DNA from: Salinilacustrithrix sp003476595
GTDB taxonomy: Bacteria; Actinomycetota; Acidimicrobiia; Acidimicrobiales; Salinilacustritrichaceae
Assembly (NCBI GenBank): GCA_963972525.1
Contig: CAXAUZ010000003.1
Location: 62,001 to 126,000, forward strand
Reading direction: 5' to 3'
Length of the DNA stretch: 64,000 nt
Part shown: piece by piece, positions 40,997 through 50,239 of the stretch
How the letters are laid out: every line of letters begins with the position of its first letter
Numbering within the stretch: the first letter of the stretch is position 1
Made by a program: the position numbers and the translations under genes
Notes under the pieces: model-generated
What the model saw: the letters and a program-made list of their open reading frames with translations, nothing else
The model's database searches: none
What the model was told of the DNA's origin: nothing

Positions 40997-41419
40997 GTGT
41001 CCCGAGTCCAGCTCGCCCTCAACGTCAGCGACATCGACGAGGCCGTGGCGTTCTACGCCAAGCTCTTCGCCACCGAGCCGCTCAAGCGCAAGCCCGGCTA
41101 CGCCAACTTCGCCATCGCCGACCCGCCCCTCAAACTGGTGCTGTTCGAGGTCGCCGCTGGTGCGCTCGGCGGCACGATCAACCACCTCGGCGTGGAGACC
41201 GACAGCGCAGCCGAGGTCGAGGCCGCCGAGGCCCGACTCGCCGACGACGGCCTCGAGACCACCGGAATCGACGACACGATCTGCTGCTACGCCAGCAAGG
41301 TCGAGACCTGGGTCACCGACCCCGACGGCGCCCGTTGGGAGTGGTACGTCAAGACCGGCGACACCGAGCAGATGGCCAACGAGGTCGTCACCGCCGGTGG
41401 CCCGGCCTGCTGCGGCTGA
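40997..41419 (+). CDS. arsI: ArsI/CadI-type VOC metalloenzyme (C-As lyase-like)
   Basis: 140 residues. Single VOC domain SRVQLALNVSDIDEAVAFYAKLFATEP with HLGVETDS (metal His63) and WEWYVKT (metal Glu), and the vicinal pair Cys96-Cys97 in DTICCYASKVETW, which binds the trivalent organoarsenical in ArsI. A further CC occurs at the C-terminus. ArsI is a non-haem Fe(II) dioxygenase that cleaves the carbon-arsenic bond of methylarsenite. GTG start with AGGAGG 6 bp upstream removes a leader that would contain the operator. No arsenite efflux gene follows; a Ca/Na antiporter gene converges 3 bp later. Confidence 0.85.
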   Translation: MSRVQLALNVSDIDEAVAFYAKLFATEPLKRKPGYANFAIADPPLKLVLFEVAAGALGGTINHLGVETDSAAEVEAAEARLADDGLETTGIDDTICCYASKVETWVTDPDGARWEWYVKTGDTEQMANEVVTAGGPACCG

Positions 41420-41422
41420 CCC

Positions 41423-42520
41423 TCAGCCGGCCTGCTGGCGCTGGTGCTGGCGCCAGCCCTGCACCCCGGCGACGCTGAAGCCGAGGAACACCAGCGGCGC
41501 CACGATCAGCGCGGCGGGACCGACCACGTCGACCGCCCCGCTGTCGCTGGCGTCGAGCACCACGAACCCCACGTACAGGGCGTAGAAGCCCAGCAGCACG
41601 AAGCCCTCCCAGCGCTCGATGCGGAAGCCCTTCCAGATGATCGGCACGAGCACGATCGTGGCGGCCAGGACGACCGGGAAGTCGACCTGCAGGGAGCTGT
41701 CGGCGACCGGGATCGGATCGGGCGAGACGAGCGCGGTGGCGCCGAGCACCGATAGCAGGTTGAACAGGTTCGAGCCGACCACGTTGCCGACGGCGATGTC
41801 GCGCTGACCCCGCAGCGCCGCCATCAGCGACGTGGCCAGCTCGGGCAGGGACGTCCCGATGGCCACGACGGTGAGGCCGATCACCAGATCGCTGACGCCG
41901 AGGTCCTCGGCGATGTCGGTGGCCGAGCCGACGAGCAGCTGGGAGCCGAGCACGAGCATGCCCAGCCCCACGACCAGCAGCGCCACCTGGATCGGCAGCG
42001 GCTTGTCGACCACGTCGACCTCGAGCTCCTCGACGGCCTCGTCGTACTCCTCGAGGACGTCGGCCCGCTCGTTGCGGGCGACGCGGATGAGCCAGGTCGT
42101 GTAGATCACGATCGCGGCGAAGAGGACGGCCCCGTCGACCCGACCGATCTCGTTGTCCAGCGAGAGCACCAGGGTGACCACCGATGCGGCGATGAGCAGC
42201 GGGATGTCCAGGCGGATGATGCGCTGGGACACCACCAGGCCGCCCACCGCCGCCGACGCCCCCAGGATCAGGAGGATGTTCGCGATGTTGGAGCCGGCCA
42301 CGTTGCCGAAGGCGACCTCGCCGTCGCCGGCGAAGCCGGCGCTCACGCTGACGGCGAGCTCCGGCGCGCTGGTGCCGAAGGCGACGACGGTGAGCCCGAT
42401 GATGACCGGGGCGATGCCGAAGCGGGTCGCGATGGAGGCCGCGCCGCGCACCAGCAGCTCGGCGCCGGCGACGAGGCACACCAGGCCGACCACGAGGACG
42501 ACGAACGTGAGGGGGGACAT
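41423..42520 (-). CDS. Calcium/sodium (cation/H+) antiporter, CaCA family
   Basis: 365 residues, ten-helix inverted-repeat exchanger. The two alpha repeats are VVAFGTSAPELAVSVSAGFAG with VAGSNIANILLILG and VAIGTSLPELATSLMAAL with VVGSNLFNLLSVLG; the loop between halves is acidic (EEYDEAVEELEVDVVDK). Exports Ca2+ or another cation using the Na+ or H+ gradient. Start taken at ATG 42518-42520; an in-frame GTG six codons upstream is possible, neither has a clear ribosome site. Downstream of ackA on the same strand (44 bp gap), perhaps at the tail of that transcript. Confidence 0.9.
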   Translation of the reverse strand: MSPLTFVVLVVGLVCLVAGAELLVRGAASIATRFGIAPVIIGLTVVAFGTSAPELAVSVSAGFAGDGEVAFGNVAGSNIANILLILGASAAVGGLVVSQRIIRLDIPLLIAASVVTLVLSLDNEIGRVDGAVLFAAIVIYTTWLIRVARNERADVLEEYDEAVEELEVDVVDKPLPIQVALLVVGLGMLVLGSQLLVGSATDIAEDLGVSDLVIGLTVVAIGTSLPELATSLMAALRGQRDIAVGNVVGSNLFNLLSVLGATALVSPDPIPVADSSLQVDFPVVLAATIVLVPIIWKGFRIERWEGFVLLGFYALYVGFVVLDASDSGAVDVVGPAALIVAPLVFLGFSVAGVQGWRQHQRQQAG

Positions 42521-42564
42521 CGCCGCGCACAGTGCCACGCCGCCGGGGCGCGGGCGCGCATCGG

Positions 42565-43752
42565 TCAGAGCAGGGAGACGGCCTCGTGGGCGATGGTGAT
42601 CTCCTCATCGGTGGGCACGACCAGCACGTCCACCGCAGCGCCTTCCGGCGAGATCCGTCGGGCGTCGTCGCCGCGCCCGGCGTTGCGCTCGGGATCGACG
42701 CGGATGCCGAGCACGTCCAGCCCGTCGGCGACCCGGGCCCGCACCTCGGCGTCGTTCTCCCCGACGCCCGCGGTGAAGGCGAGCACGTCGAGGCCGCCGA
42801 GCACGGCGGTGTAGGCGCCCACGTACTTCCTGAGCCGGTGCACGTACACGTCGAGGCCGAGGCCGGCCGCCTCGTCGCCATCGGCGGCGAGGCGGTGGAC
42901 CTCGCGCATGTCGTTGTGGCCGGTGAGGCCGCGCATGCCGGAGCGGCGGTTGAGCAGCGCGTCCAGCTCGTCGATGCCCATGCCGGCGGAGCGGGCGAGG
43001 TGCAGCACCACCGCCGGATCGATGTCGCCGGTGCGGGTGCCCATGACCAGCCCCTCGAGCGGGGTGAGGCCCATCGAGGTGTCGACCGGACGGCCACCGG
43101 CGATGGCCGACGCCGAGGCACCGTTGCCCAGGTGCAGGACGATCTGGCGCAGGTCGGCGAGGTCCCGTCCGAGGAACGCCGCCGCGGTGCGGGACACGTA
43201 CTGGTGGGACGTGCCGTGGAAGCCGTAGCGGCGGATGCCGTGCTGCTCGGCGACCTCGCGGTCGAGGGCGTAGGTGGCAGCGGCCGCCGGCAGGTCGTGG
43301 AAGAACGCGGTGTCGAAGACCGCGACGTGGGGGACGTCGGGCAGCAGCTCGCGTGCGACCTCGATGCCCGCGAGGTTGGCCGGGTTGTGCAGGGGGGCGA
43401 GCGGCGCCAGGCGCTCGATGGTGGCGAGCACGTCGTCGTCGATCAGCGCCGGTCCGGCGAACTCCCGCCCGCCCATCACCACCCGGTGCCCGACGGCGAG
43501 GACGTGCGCGTCGGCGAGGCGGGGCCCCACCTCGGCGAACAGGCCGATGACCGTCCGGAGCGCCTCCTGGTGCGAGCCGATGGTGGCGTGGCGCTCGGTC
43601 GTGGTGCCGTCGGCGTCGTGCTCGATGGTCGAGCTCGCCTCCCCGATGCGGTCGACCAGGCCGACGGCGAGGCGGGAGCCGTCCTCGGGGTCGACGAGCT
43701 GGTACTTGAGCGAGGAGGACCCGGAGTTGAGGACGAGGACGGTGCCGCTCAC
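42565..43752 (-). CDS. ackA: Acetate kinase
   Basis: 395 residues. ASKHA-fold signatures: VLVLNSGSSSLKYQLVD at the start, phosphate motif GFHGTSHQYVS, HLGNGASASAIAGGRPVDTSMGLTPLEG, and FTAGVGEND near the C-terminus. Interconverts acetyl phosphate and acetate with ATP. GTG start overlaps the pta stop (GTGA), a translationally coupled Pta-AckA pathway for acetate overflow or assimilation. Confidence 0.95.
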   Translation of the reverse strand: MSGTVLVLNSGSSSLKYQLVDPEDGSRLAVGLVDRIGEASSTIEHDADGTTTERHATIGSHQEALRTVIGLFAEVGPRLADAHVLAVGHRVVMGGREFAGPALIDDDVLATIERLAPLAPLHNPANLAGIEVARELLPDVPHVAVFDTAFFHDLPAAAATYALDREVAEQHGIRRYGFHGTSHQYVSRTAAAFLGRDLADLRQIVLHLGNGASASAIAGGRPVDTSMGLTPLEGLVMGTRTGDIDPAVVLHLARSAGMGIDELDALLNRRSGMRGLTGHNDMREVHRLAADGDEAAGLGLDVYVHRLRKYVGAYTAVLGGLDVLAFTAGVGENDAEVRARVADGLDVLGIRVDPERNAGRGDDARRISPEGAAVDVLVVPTDEEITIAHEAVSLL

Positions 43753-45836
43753 GAGCCCCGCTCGGCCTTCATGGCGTGGGCCTGCACCGCGGTGATGGCG
43801 ACGGTGTTGACGATGTCTCGCACGGTCGCCCCCCGGGACAGGTCGTTCACCGGCTTGTTCAGGCCCTGCAGCACCGGCCCGATGGCCACCGCGCCGGCCG
43901 AGCGCTGGACCGCCTTGTAGGTGTTGTTGCCGGTGTTGAGGTCCGGGAAGATGAACACCGTCGCCCGCCCGGCCACCGTGGACCCGGGCAGCTTGGCCTC
44001 GGCCACCGACGCGTCGACGGCGGCGTCGTACTGCAGCGGCCCGTCCACGAGGAGGTCGGGGCGGCGCTCCCGCACGAGCTCGGTGGCGGCCCGGACCTTG
44101 TCCACCTCGGCCCCGGCACCGGACGCTCCGGTGGAGTACGAGAGCATCGCGATGCGGGGCTCGACGCCGAACTGGGCCGCGGTCGCCGCCGAGGACACGG
44201 CGATGTCGGCCAGCTGCCCGACGGTGGGCTCGGGGATGATCGCGCAGTCCCCGTAGACCAGCACCCGGTCGGCCAGCAGCATGAAGAACACCGAGGACAC
44301 GACGTTCGTGCCGGGGACGGTCTTGATGATCTCGAAGGACGGGGTGATCGTGTGGGCGGTGGAGTGCGCGGCGCCGGACACCATGCCGTCAGCCAGGTCG
44401 GCGTGCACCATCATCGTGCCGAAGTAGGAGACGTCGCGGACGATGTCGCGGGCGATCTCGACGTCGATGCCCTTGTGCGCCCGGAGGCGGGCGTACTCCT
44501 CGGCGAAGCCGTCCACCAGCTCGGACGACCGGGGATCGATGATCCTGGCGCCGTCCACGTCGACGCCCGCCGCCGCGGCGCGGGCCCGGACCTCGGTCTC
44601 GTTGCCGAGGAGGGTCAGGTCCACGATGTGGCGCGACAGCAGGGTCGAGGCCGCACGCAGCACGCGCTCGTCGTCGCCCTCGGGCATCACGATGTGCTGG
44701 CGGTGGCGGCGGGCCCGCTCGAGCAGCAGCGACTCGAACATCAGCGGGGTGACGACGGTGCTGCGGGGCACTTCGAGGGCGGCCACCAGCGCATCGGCGT
44801 CGATGTGCTCCTCGAACACGCCGAGCGCGGTGTCGATCTTGCGCTGGCTGCTCCCCCCGAGCAGGCCGCGGGTGGAGGCCACGGTGCGGGCGGCCTCGTA
44901 GGAGCTGAGCTCGGTGCTGATGATGGGGAGGTGCTCGTCGAGGCTGCGCACCAGCGACAGGACGTGCTCCGCCGGCCGGTAGCCGCCGTTGAGCACGATG
45001 CCGGCCAGGCTCGCGAACCCGTCGGCGGCGTTGGCGGCGGCCAGGGCCACGAGCACGTCGGGGCGGTCGCCGGCCACGATGCAGAGCTGGCCGTCCACCA
45101 GCCGCTCCAGCACGTGCTCGGCGTTCATGCCGCAGACGAGCATGTCCTCGGCCTCGCGCTGGAGCATCCCGGCATCGCCGAACAGGTGCTCCCCGTCGAG
45201 GGCGGCCAGCAGGTCGACCAGGAGCGGCGCGCTGAGCAGGGGGACCTCGGGCAGCGCCCAGGCCGGGATGCCGAGCCCGGCGACGGCGGCGTCGACGGCG
45301 TCGCGCTGGGCCGGGTCGCACCGGTTGGCCACCACGCCGACCGTGGTCGCGTGGGCCTGGCTCAGCTCGGCGATGGCCAGGTCGATCAGATGGGTCACGT
45401 CGCTCGGCGTCCGCTCGTGCGCGCTGACGACCAGCAGGACGGGCGCACCGAGGTTGGTGGCGATGCGGGCGTTGTAGGCGAGCTCGGTCGGTCCGGCCAC
45501 GTCGGTGTAGTCGGACCCGACGATCACCACCACCTCGCAGCGCTCGGCGACGTCGTGGTAGCGGTCGACGATGGTGCCCAGCGCGGCGTCGGGGTCGTGG
45601 TGCACCTCGTCGTAGGTGACGCCGACGCTGTCCTCGGCGGGGATCTCGACGCCGTCGTGCTCGCACAGCATCGTGAGCAGCTGGTCGTCGGAGGCGGTGG
45701 TCGACCGGGTGATGGGCCGGAAGACGCCGACCCGGCGCACCCGCCTGGTGAGCTGGTCGAGGACGCCGAGCGCGACCACGGACTTGCCGGTGTGGCCCTC
45801 GGGTGAGGCGATGTAGACGCTGCGGGCCTCGGACAC
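43749..45836 (-). CDS. pta: Phosphate acetyltransferase (long form with N-terminal P-loop and DRTGG domains)
   Basis: 695 residues. N-terminal dethiobiotin-synthetase-like P-loop region (VYIASPEGHTGKSVVALGVL), a DRTGG regulatory domain (about 210-320), then the catalytic phosphotransacetylase domain (about 370-690) with MPEGDDERVLRAASTLL, MVHADLADGMVSGAAHSTAHT and FPDLNTGNNTYKAVQRSAGA. Makes acetyl phosphate from acetyl-CoA. GTG start with GGAG upstream. Located between the LLM oxidoreductase gene (57 bp upstream) and ackA. Confidence 0.95.
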   Translation of the reverse strand: MSEARSVYIASPEGHTGKSVVALGVLDQLTRRVRRVGVFRPITRSTTASDDQLLTMLCEHDGVEIPAEDSVGVTYDEVHHDPDAALGTIVDRYHDVAERCEVVVIVGSDYTDVAGPTELAYNARIATNLGAPVLLVVSAHERTPSDVTHLIDLAIAELSQAHATTVGVVANRCDPAQRDAVDAAVAGLGIPAWALPEVPLLSAPLLVDLLAALDGEHLFGDAGMLQREAEDMLVCGMNAEHVLERLVDGQLCIVAGDRPDVLVALAAANAADGFASLAGIVLNGGYRPAEHVLSLVRSLDEHLPIISTELSSYEAARTVASTRGLLGGSSQRKIDTALGVFEEHIDADALVAALEVPRSTVVTPLMFESLLLERARRHRQHIVMPEGDDERVLRAASTLLSRHIVDLTLLGNETEVRARAAAAGVDVDGARIIDPRSSELVDGFAEEYARLRAHKGIDVEIARDIVRDVSYFGTMMVHADLADGMVSGAAHSTAHTITPSFEIIKTVPGTNVVSSVFFMLLADRVLVYGDCAIIPEPTVGQLADIAVSSAATAAQFGVEPRIAMLSYSTGASGAGAEVDKVRAATELVRERRPDLLVDGPLQYDAAVDASVAEAKLPGSTVAGRATVFIFPDLNTGNNTYKAVQRSAGAVAIGPVLQGLNKPVNDLSRGATVRDIVNTVAITAVQAHAMKAERGS

Positions 45837-45893
45837 GCGCTGGCTCCTCGTTCGCTCGACGGTCGGCCCAGGTCTACCCGAGCTGCCGGGGAG

Positions 45894-46904
45894 TCAGTCG
45901 GAGGAGCCGACCGCAGCCGGTTCGAGGTCCCACGCCTCGGCGAGCAGCGCGACCGAGCGGAGCCGGGCCTCGAGGGTCGGCGAGGCGTGCACCACGATGA
46001 GCTCGTCGGCGTCGGCGTGGGCCCGGAAGTCGACCAGCTGGTCCCGCACCGTCGCCGGCTCGCCGACCGCGGAGTACCGCATCATCTCGGCGATCTGGCG
46101 GCCCTGCGGAGATGCCAGGATGGCGTCGGCCTCCTCGTCGGTGAAGCGCCGCTCGCGGCCGAGGAACAGCGACACGCGGGCTCGTCGGACGCGGAGGTGC
46201 TGCTCGGCGGCGTCGTCGTCGCTGTCGGCGGCGATCACGTTCACGCCGGCGATCACGTAGGGCTCCTGCAGCTGCTCCGACGGGCGGAACTCGGTCCGGT
46301 ACAGCGCCACCGCCTGCTCCAGCGCCTGCGGAGCGAAGTGCGACGCGAACGCGTACGGGAGGCCGAGCATGGCGGCGAGCTGGGCACCGAAGAGCGAGGA
46401 CCCGAGGATGTAGAGGGGCACGTCGGTGCCCCGGCCCGGGATGGCGTTGACCCCCGGGATGCGGGTCTCGTCTCGCAGGTAGCCCTGCAGCTCGAGCACG
46501 TCCTGGGGGAACGAGTCGGAGGAGCGGGGGTCCCGGCGCAGCGCCCGCATCGTGTTCTGGTCGCTGCCCGGTGCCCGTCCGAGGCCCAGGTCGATGCGGC
46601 CGGGGTGGAGCGACTCGAGCGTCCCGAACTGCTCGGCGATGGTGAGGGGGGAGTGGTTCGGCAGCATGATGCCGCCGGCGCCGAGGCGGATCGAGCGGGT
46701 GTGGGCGGCCACGTGGGCGATCAGCACGCTGGTCGCCGACGAGGCGATGGTGGACATGTTGTGGTGCTCGGCGTACCAGACCCGCCGGTAGCCGTGCTCC
46801 TCCGCTCGCTGCGCCAGCGCGACCGTGCCGGCCAGCGCGTCCTGGGCGGTCTGGTCCCGGCCGATGAGGGCGAGGTCCAGGATGGAGAGGGGGACGCGGG
46901 TCAT
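45894..46904 (-). CDS. LLM-class flavin-dependent oxidoreductase
   Basis: 336 residues, luciferase-like TIM barrel: VPLSILDLALIGRDQTAQDAL, RVWYAEHHNMSTIASSATSVLIAHVAAHT, IRLGAGGIMLPNHSPLTIAEQFGTLESLHPGRIDLGLGRAPGSD. This is the common MsnO8/YhbW-type subgroup of FMN- or F420-dependent enzymes; substrate unknown. ATG 46904 chosen; another ATG lies six codons upstream. Same strand as the M20 peptidase gene (29 bp gap), probably one transcript. Confidence 0.88.
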   Translation of the reverse strand: MTRVPLSILDLALIGRDQTAQDALAGTVALAQRAEEHGYRRVWYAEHHNMSTIASSATSVLIAHVAAHTRSIRLGAGGIMLPNHSPLTIAEQFGTLESLHPGRIDLGLGRAPGSDQNTMRALRRDPRSSDSFPQDVLELQGYLRDETRIPGVNAIPGRGTDVPLYILGSSLFGAQLAAMLGLPYAFASHFAPQALEQAVALYRTEFRPSEQLQEPYVIAGVNVIAADSDDDAAEQHLRVRRARVSLFLGRERRFTDEEADAILASPQGRQIAEMMRYSAVGEPATVRDQLVDFRAHADADELIVVHASPTLEARLRSVALLAEAWDLEPAAVGSSD

Positions 46905-46933
46905 GCACGCGCCGAACAGCATCCGGTGCCGGG

Positions 46934-48208
46934 CTATTCCGCCCGGCCGCAGACGTCCAGCACGAGCAGGGCGAACGCGCGAGCGGCGGTGACGACCTCG
47001 TCGACCGGCACCGACTCGTGGGGTCCGTGGGCCAGCTGCACGTCGCCGGGGCCGTACTGGACGGTGGGGATGCCGCCGAGTCCGGTGAGCAGGCGCAGGT
47101 CGCTGCCGTAGGGCGCGCCGTAGACCTCCTGGTCCGGGCTGCCGCCGGCGGTGCGGTGGGCGCGCTGCACCTCGTCGACCAGGTCCGAGCCCGGCGGGAT
47201 GCGCCCGGAGGCGAACTGCCCGCCCCACCACTCGACCTCGACGGGGTGGTCGCGCAGCCAGGGGTCGCCGTCGCAGGCCGAGGCGACCGCGGCCTCCAGC
47301 GACGCCCGGGCGTCCTCCACCGGCTCGCCGATGGCCACGCCGATGCGACCCTCGGCCACCAGCAGGTCGGGCACCGACGACGCCCAGTCGCCGGCCCGGA
47401 CGGTGCCGAGGGACAGCGGGTGGGCGAGCTCCCAGCGGGCGGCGAGGGGATCGACCTGCTCGTGGCGCCGCTGCTCGAGCTCGGCGAGGGCGGCCAGCAC
47501 GGGGACGAGCTTGTCGACGGCGCTCACGCCCTCGGCCCGGCGGGCGGCGTGGGTCGCCCGACCCCGGATCGTCAGGCGGAAGGTGAGGGCCCCGGCGTTG
47601 GCCGGGATCACGTCGAGGTCGGTGGGCTCGGGGATGACGCAGGCATCCGCCGACCAGCCCCGCTGCAGCAGGGCGAAGGTGCCGAGGCCGCCGTCCTCCT
47701 CGCCCTGCACCGGCGCGAGGAGCACGTCGCCCCGGAGCGCGACACCGGCGGCGCGGACGGCCTGGACGGCCCAGTGGGCGGCGAGCAGCCCGGCCTTCAT
47801 GTCGGCGCTGCCCCGCCCGTGGATCCGCCCGTCGCGGAGCGCTCCCGAGAACGGATCGTCCGACCAGGCCTCGGGGTCACCGATCGGGACGACGTCGACG
47901 TGGCCGTCGAACAGCAGGGTCGGGCCGTCCCCCGAGCCCGGGAGCCGCCCGACCAGACCCCACGCCTCCCGCCGGTCGACCTCGGCCCCCGGGAAGTCGG
48001 GGTGGGAGGTGGTGGCGTCGAGGTCGATGCGCCAGTGGTCGACCTCGAGCCCGCCGCGCTCGAAGCGCCGGGCCATCGCCTCCTGGGCCTCGTTCTCCGC
48101 GTCGGTGCCGCCGACGCTCGGGACGCGCACGAGGTCGCGCACGTCCTGGATCATCGTGGGGACCAGCTCCTCGAGCCGGTCGAGCACCGCTGCCTGGTCG
48201 TCCTGCAC
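46934..48208 (-). CDS. M20-family metallopeptidase/deacylase (ArgE/DapE-like)
   Basis: 424 residues. Metal-site motifs: TLLFDGHVDVVPIGDPEAW (His and Asp), GRGSADMKAGLLAAHWA, the glutamate pair in PVQGEEDGGLGTF, CVIPEPTDL, and a late histidine in QLAHGPHESVPVDEV. Two-zinc amidohydrolase acting on N-acyl amino acids or small peptides; ArgE, DapE and general deacylases cannot be told apart by eye. The GTG start at 48206-48208 follows AGGAGG on the minus strand. Divergent from an acyl-CoA dehydrogenase gene. Confidence 0.87.
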   Translation of the reverse strand: MQDDQAAVLDRLEELVPTMIQDVRDLVRVPSVGGTDAENEAQEAMARRFERGGLEVDHWRIDLDATTSHPDFPGAEVDRREAWGLVGRLPGSGDGPTLLFDGHVDVVPIGDPEAWSDDPFSGALRDGRIHGRGSADMKAGLLAAHWAVQAVRAAGVALRGDVLLAPVQGEEDGGLGTFALLQRGWSADACVIPEPTDLDVIPANAGALTFRLTIRGRATHAARRAEGVSAVDKLVPVLAALAELEQRRHEQVDPLAARWELAHPLSLGTVRAGDWASSVPDLLVAEGRIGVAIGEPVEDARASLEAAVASACDGDPWLRDHPVEVEWWGGQFASGRIPPGSDLVDEVQRAHRTAGGSPDQEVYGAPYGSDLRLLTGLGGIPTVQYGPGDVQLAHGPHESVPVDEVVTAARAFALLVLDVCGRAE

Positions 48209-48311
48209 CTGACCTCCTCGGCGGCGCACCGTATCGACGCGGCCGGGGGACGTGTGACCTCAGACCCTTCCGTCGACCTCGGCAGGCCGCGACCGTTGCG
48301 GTGTGCTCCAG

Positions 48312-49559
48312 ATGAACGTGCAACCCATCCCACGCGCCTCGGACCGCATCAACGAGGTGCGTGCCCTCACCGCGCAGATCGTGAACCGGGAGATCCTCCC
48401 GAACGAGAACATGATCTGGGCCGAGTCCCGCGGCACCACGCTCACCGATGAGGAGCGCGAGATCGCGAAGAAGACGCGGGAGCACATCAAGGACGTGGTC
48501 AAGCAGGCCGGGCTGTGGGCGCCGCACCTGCCGGCCGAGTACGGCGGCGCCGACCTGGACTTCCTCGAGCTCGCCTACATGTACGAGGTGCTCTCCTACG
48601 CCACCGGCGCCGCTGCGCTGTTCGGGGTGGTCGCCCCCAACTCCGGCAACCAGAAGATCCTGCTCAAGTACGGGACCGAGGAGCAGAAGCAGAAGTGGCT
48701 GATGCCACTCATCGAGGGGACGATGGAGTCCGGCTTCTCGATGACGGAGCCGGATCAGCCGGGTTCGGACCCCCGCTCGATCAAGACCACGGCACGTCGC
48801 GAGGGCGACGAGTGGGTGATCAACGGCCACAAGTGGTTCACGTCCAACGGCCTGCGGGCGGACTTCTACATCGTGATGTGCCGCACCGAGGACGCCGAGG
48901 GCGGCGCCGACCGCAACGCGTCGATGACCCAGATCATCGTCCCCACCGACACCCCCGGGGTCGAGATCGTGCGCGGCATCAACGTGTGGGGTCGGCCGAG
49001 CGACCACTGCGAGATCATCTACGACGACGTGCGGGTGCCGGTGGCGAACGCGCTGGGGGAGCGGGGCTCGGGCCACCAGGCCGCCCAGGACCGCCTCGGC
49101 GCCGGTCGGGTGTACCACTGCATGAACTCCATCGGGGCCATGTGGCGGGCGTTCGACCTGATGGTCGAGCGCACGACCGAGCGCGAGGTGCACGGCGGGC
49201 TGCTGGAGACCAAGCAGATGGTCCAGGGGATGATCGCGGACTCCTACATGGACCTGCAGTCGGCGCGTCTCATGACGATCGACTGCGCCGAGAAGATGGC
49301 CGCCGGCCAGGACGCCCGCACCGACATCTCCGCCATCAAGGTCTTCGTGCCGGCCGCCTTCCACCGGGTCGTGGACCGGGCCATCCAGGTCTGGGGCGCC
49401 GCCGGCGTCACCGGTGACCTGCCGCTGTCGGCGATGTACACCGGCGCGCGGACGCTTCGCCTGGCGGACGGGCCAGACGAGGTGCACCGCATCCTCATCG
49501 CCAAGAACATCCTCGGCCAGTACCGCGACGCCGAGAAGGGCTGGGACTTCGGGAACTGA
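48312..49559 (+). CDS. Acyl-CoA dehydrogenase
   Basis: 415 residues. SGFSMTEPDQPGSDPRSIKTTA, DEWVINGHKWFTSNGLRADFYIVM, and IQVWGAAGVTGDLPLSAMYTGARTLRLADGPDEVHR, resembling actinobacterial long-chain or MAWDF-relative enzymes. FAD-dependent; substrate unknown. Starts at ATG 48312 (MNVQPIPRASDRINEV); an in-frame GTG at 48303 is also possible and no ribosome site is visible for either. No regulator or palindrome is adjacent, unlike the MAWDF pair. Confidence 0.9.
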   Translation: MNVQPIPRASDRINEVRALTAQIVNREILPNENMIWAESRGTTLTDEEREIAKKTREHIKDVVKQAGLWAPHLPAEYGGADLDFLELAYMYEVLSYATGAAALFGVVAPNSGNQKILLKYGTEEQKQKWLMPLIEGTMESGFSMTEPDQPGSDPRSIKTTARREGDEWVINGHKWFTSNGLRADFYIVMCRTEDAEGGADRNASMTQIIVPTDTPGVEIVRGINVWGRPSDHCEIIYDDVRVPVANALGERGSGHQAAQDRLGAGRVYHCMNSIGAMWRAFDLMVERTTEREVHGGLLETKQMVQGMIADSYMDLQSARLMTIDCAEKMAAGQDARTDISAIKVFVPAAFHRVVDRAIQVWGAAGVTGDLPLSAMYTGARTLRLADGPDEVHRILIAKNILGQYRDAEKGWDFGN

Positions 49560-49564
49560 GCCGC

Positions 49565-50224
49565 TCAGCGCGGCTCGACGTGCATCCGCAGCTCGCAGGC
49601 CTCACGTCGGGGGTCCCGCGCCACGAGCTCGTCGACGACGAGGCCGTCGGCGCCCTCGGTCATGCCCTGCGCGATGCCCAGGTGCATGGCGCAGACCGTC
49701 TCCGGGTCCGCCGCCGCGATGGTGATGAAGGGGCACGATCGCAGCGCGACCGTGACCTCGTCGCCCGTGCGTTGCAGCTCGGGGTCGAAGCCCTGGCGGG
49801 CGATGGTCTCGCAGACGGCACCGACCACGGCCTCGGCGTCGCCGTCCAGGTTCCGCTCCGCCGCCTCGCGACGTCCGGCCCGGCGACCGACCTCGACCGG
49901 CGTGTCACCGGTGCGGATCACCTCCGACAGCAGCTGGCTGAGCCGCTCGTAGGGGCCGACGACGCCCCAGCGGCTGTCGGCCGCGGCGTCCACGACGTAG
50001 GTCAGGCGGGGACGGCCGGGACGCCCGGTGGCGGCGCGGGACTCGAGCACGAGCTCGGCGGCCACGAGCTTGGCCAGGTGCTGGCGGATGGCGTTGTGGT
50101 TCAGGCCGAAGTGCTCGGTGAGCGCGGCGACGTCCACCGGTTCCGGCGAGGCGGCGACCATGCGGAAGATCGCGTGGCGGGTGGGATCCCCCAGGGCCTT
50201 GGCCTGCTGCTGCAGCGTGTTCAT
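49565..50224 (-). CDS. Winged-helix regulator with C-terminal cysteines (SufR/NO-stress-like)
   Basis: 219 residues. ArsR-like HTH (ALGDPTRHAIFRMVAASPEPVDVAALTEHFGLNHNAIRQHLAKL, written here in pieces of the family pattern) with arginine-rich wing GRPGRPRLTY; the C-terminal half holds cysteines near 138, 162, 176 and 210 (RSCPF, VCAMHLG, EACEL). This layout resembles SufR-type regulators that bind an iron-sulfur cluster or metal. It is divergent from a polytopic membrane protein plus cupin. In many actinobacteria such regulators accompany nitrite or NO genes; here that is only a suggestion. A minus-strand promoter TTGTTC-17-TATCGG lies at about 50282-50309. Confidence 0.72.
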   Translation of the reverse strand: MNTLQQQAKALGDPTRHAIFRMVAASPEPVDVAALTEHFGLNHNAIRQHLAKLVAAELVLESRAATGRPGRPRLTYVVDAAADSRWGVVGPYERLSQLLSEVIRTGDTPVEVGRRAGRREAAERNLDGDAEAVVGAVCETIARQGFDPELQRTGDEVTVALRSCPFITIAAADPETVCAMHLGIAQGMTEGADGLVVDELVARDPRREACELRMHVEPR

Positions 50225-50239
50225 CGCATCGCACCTCTC

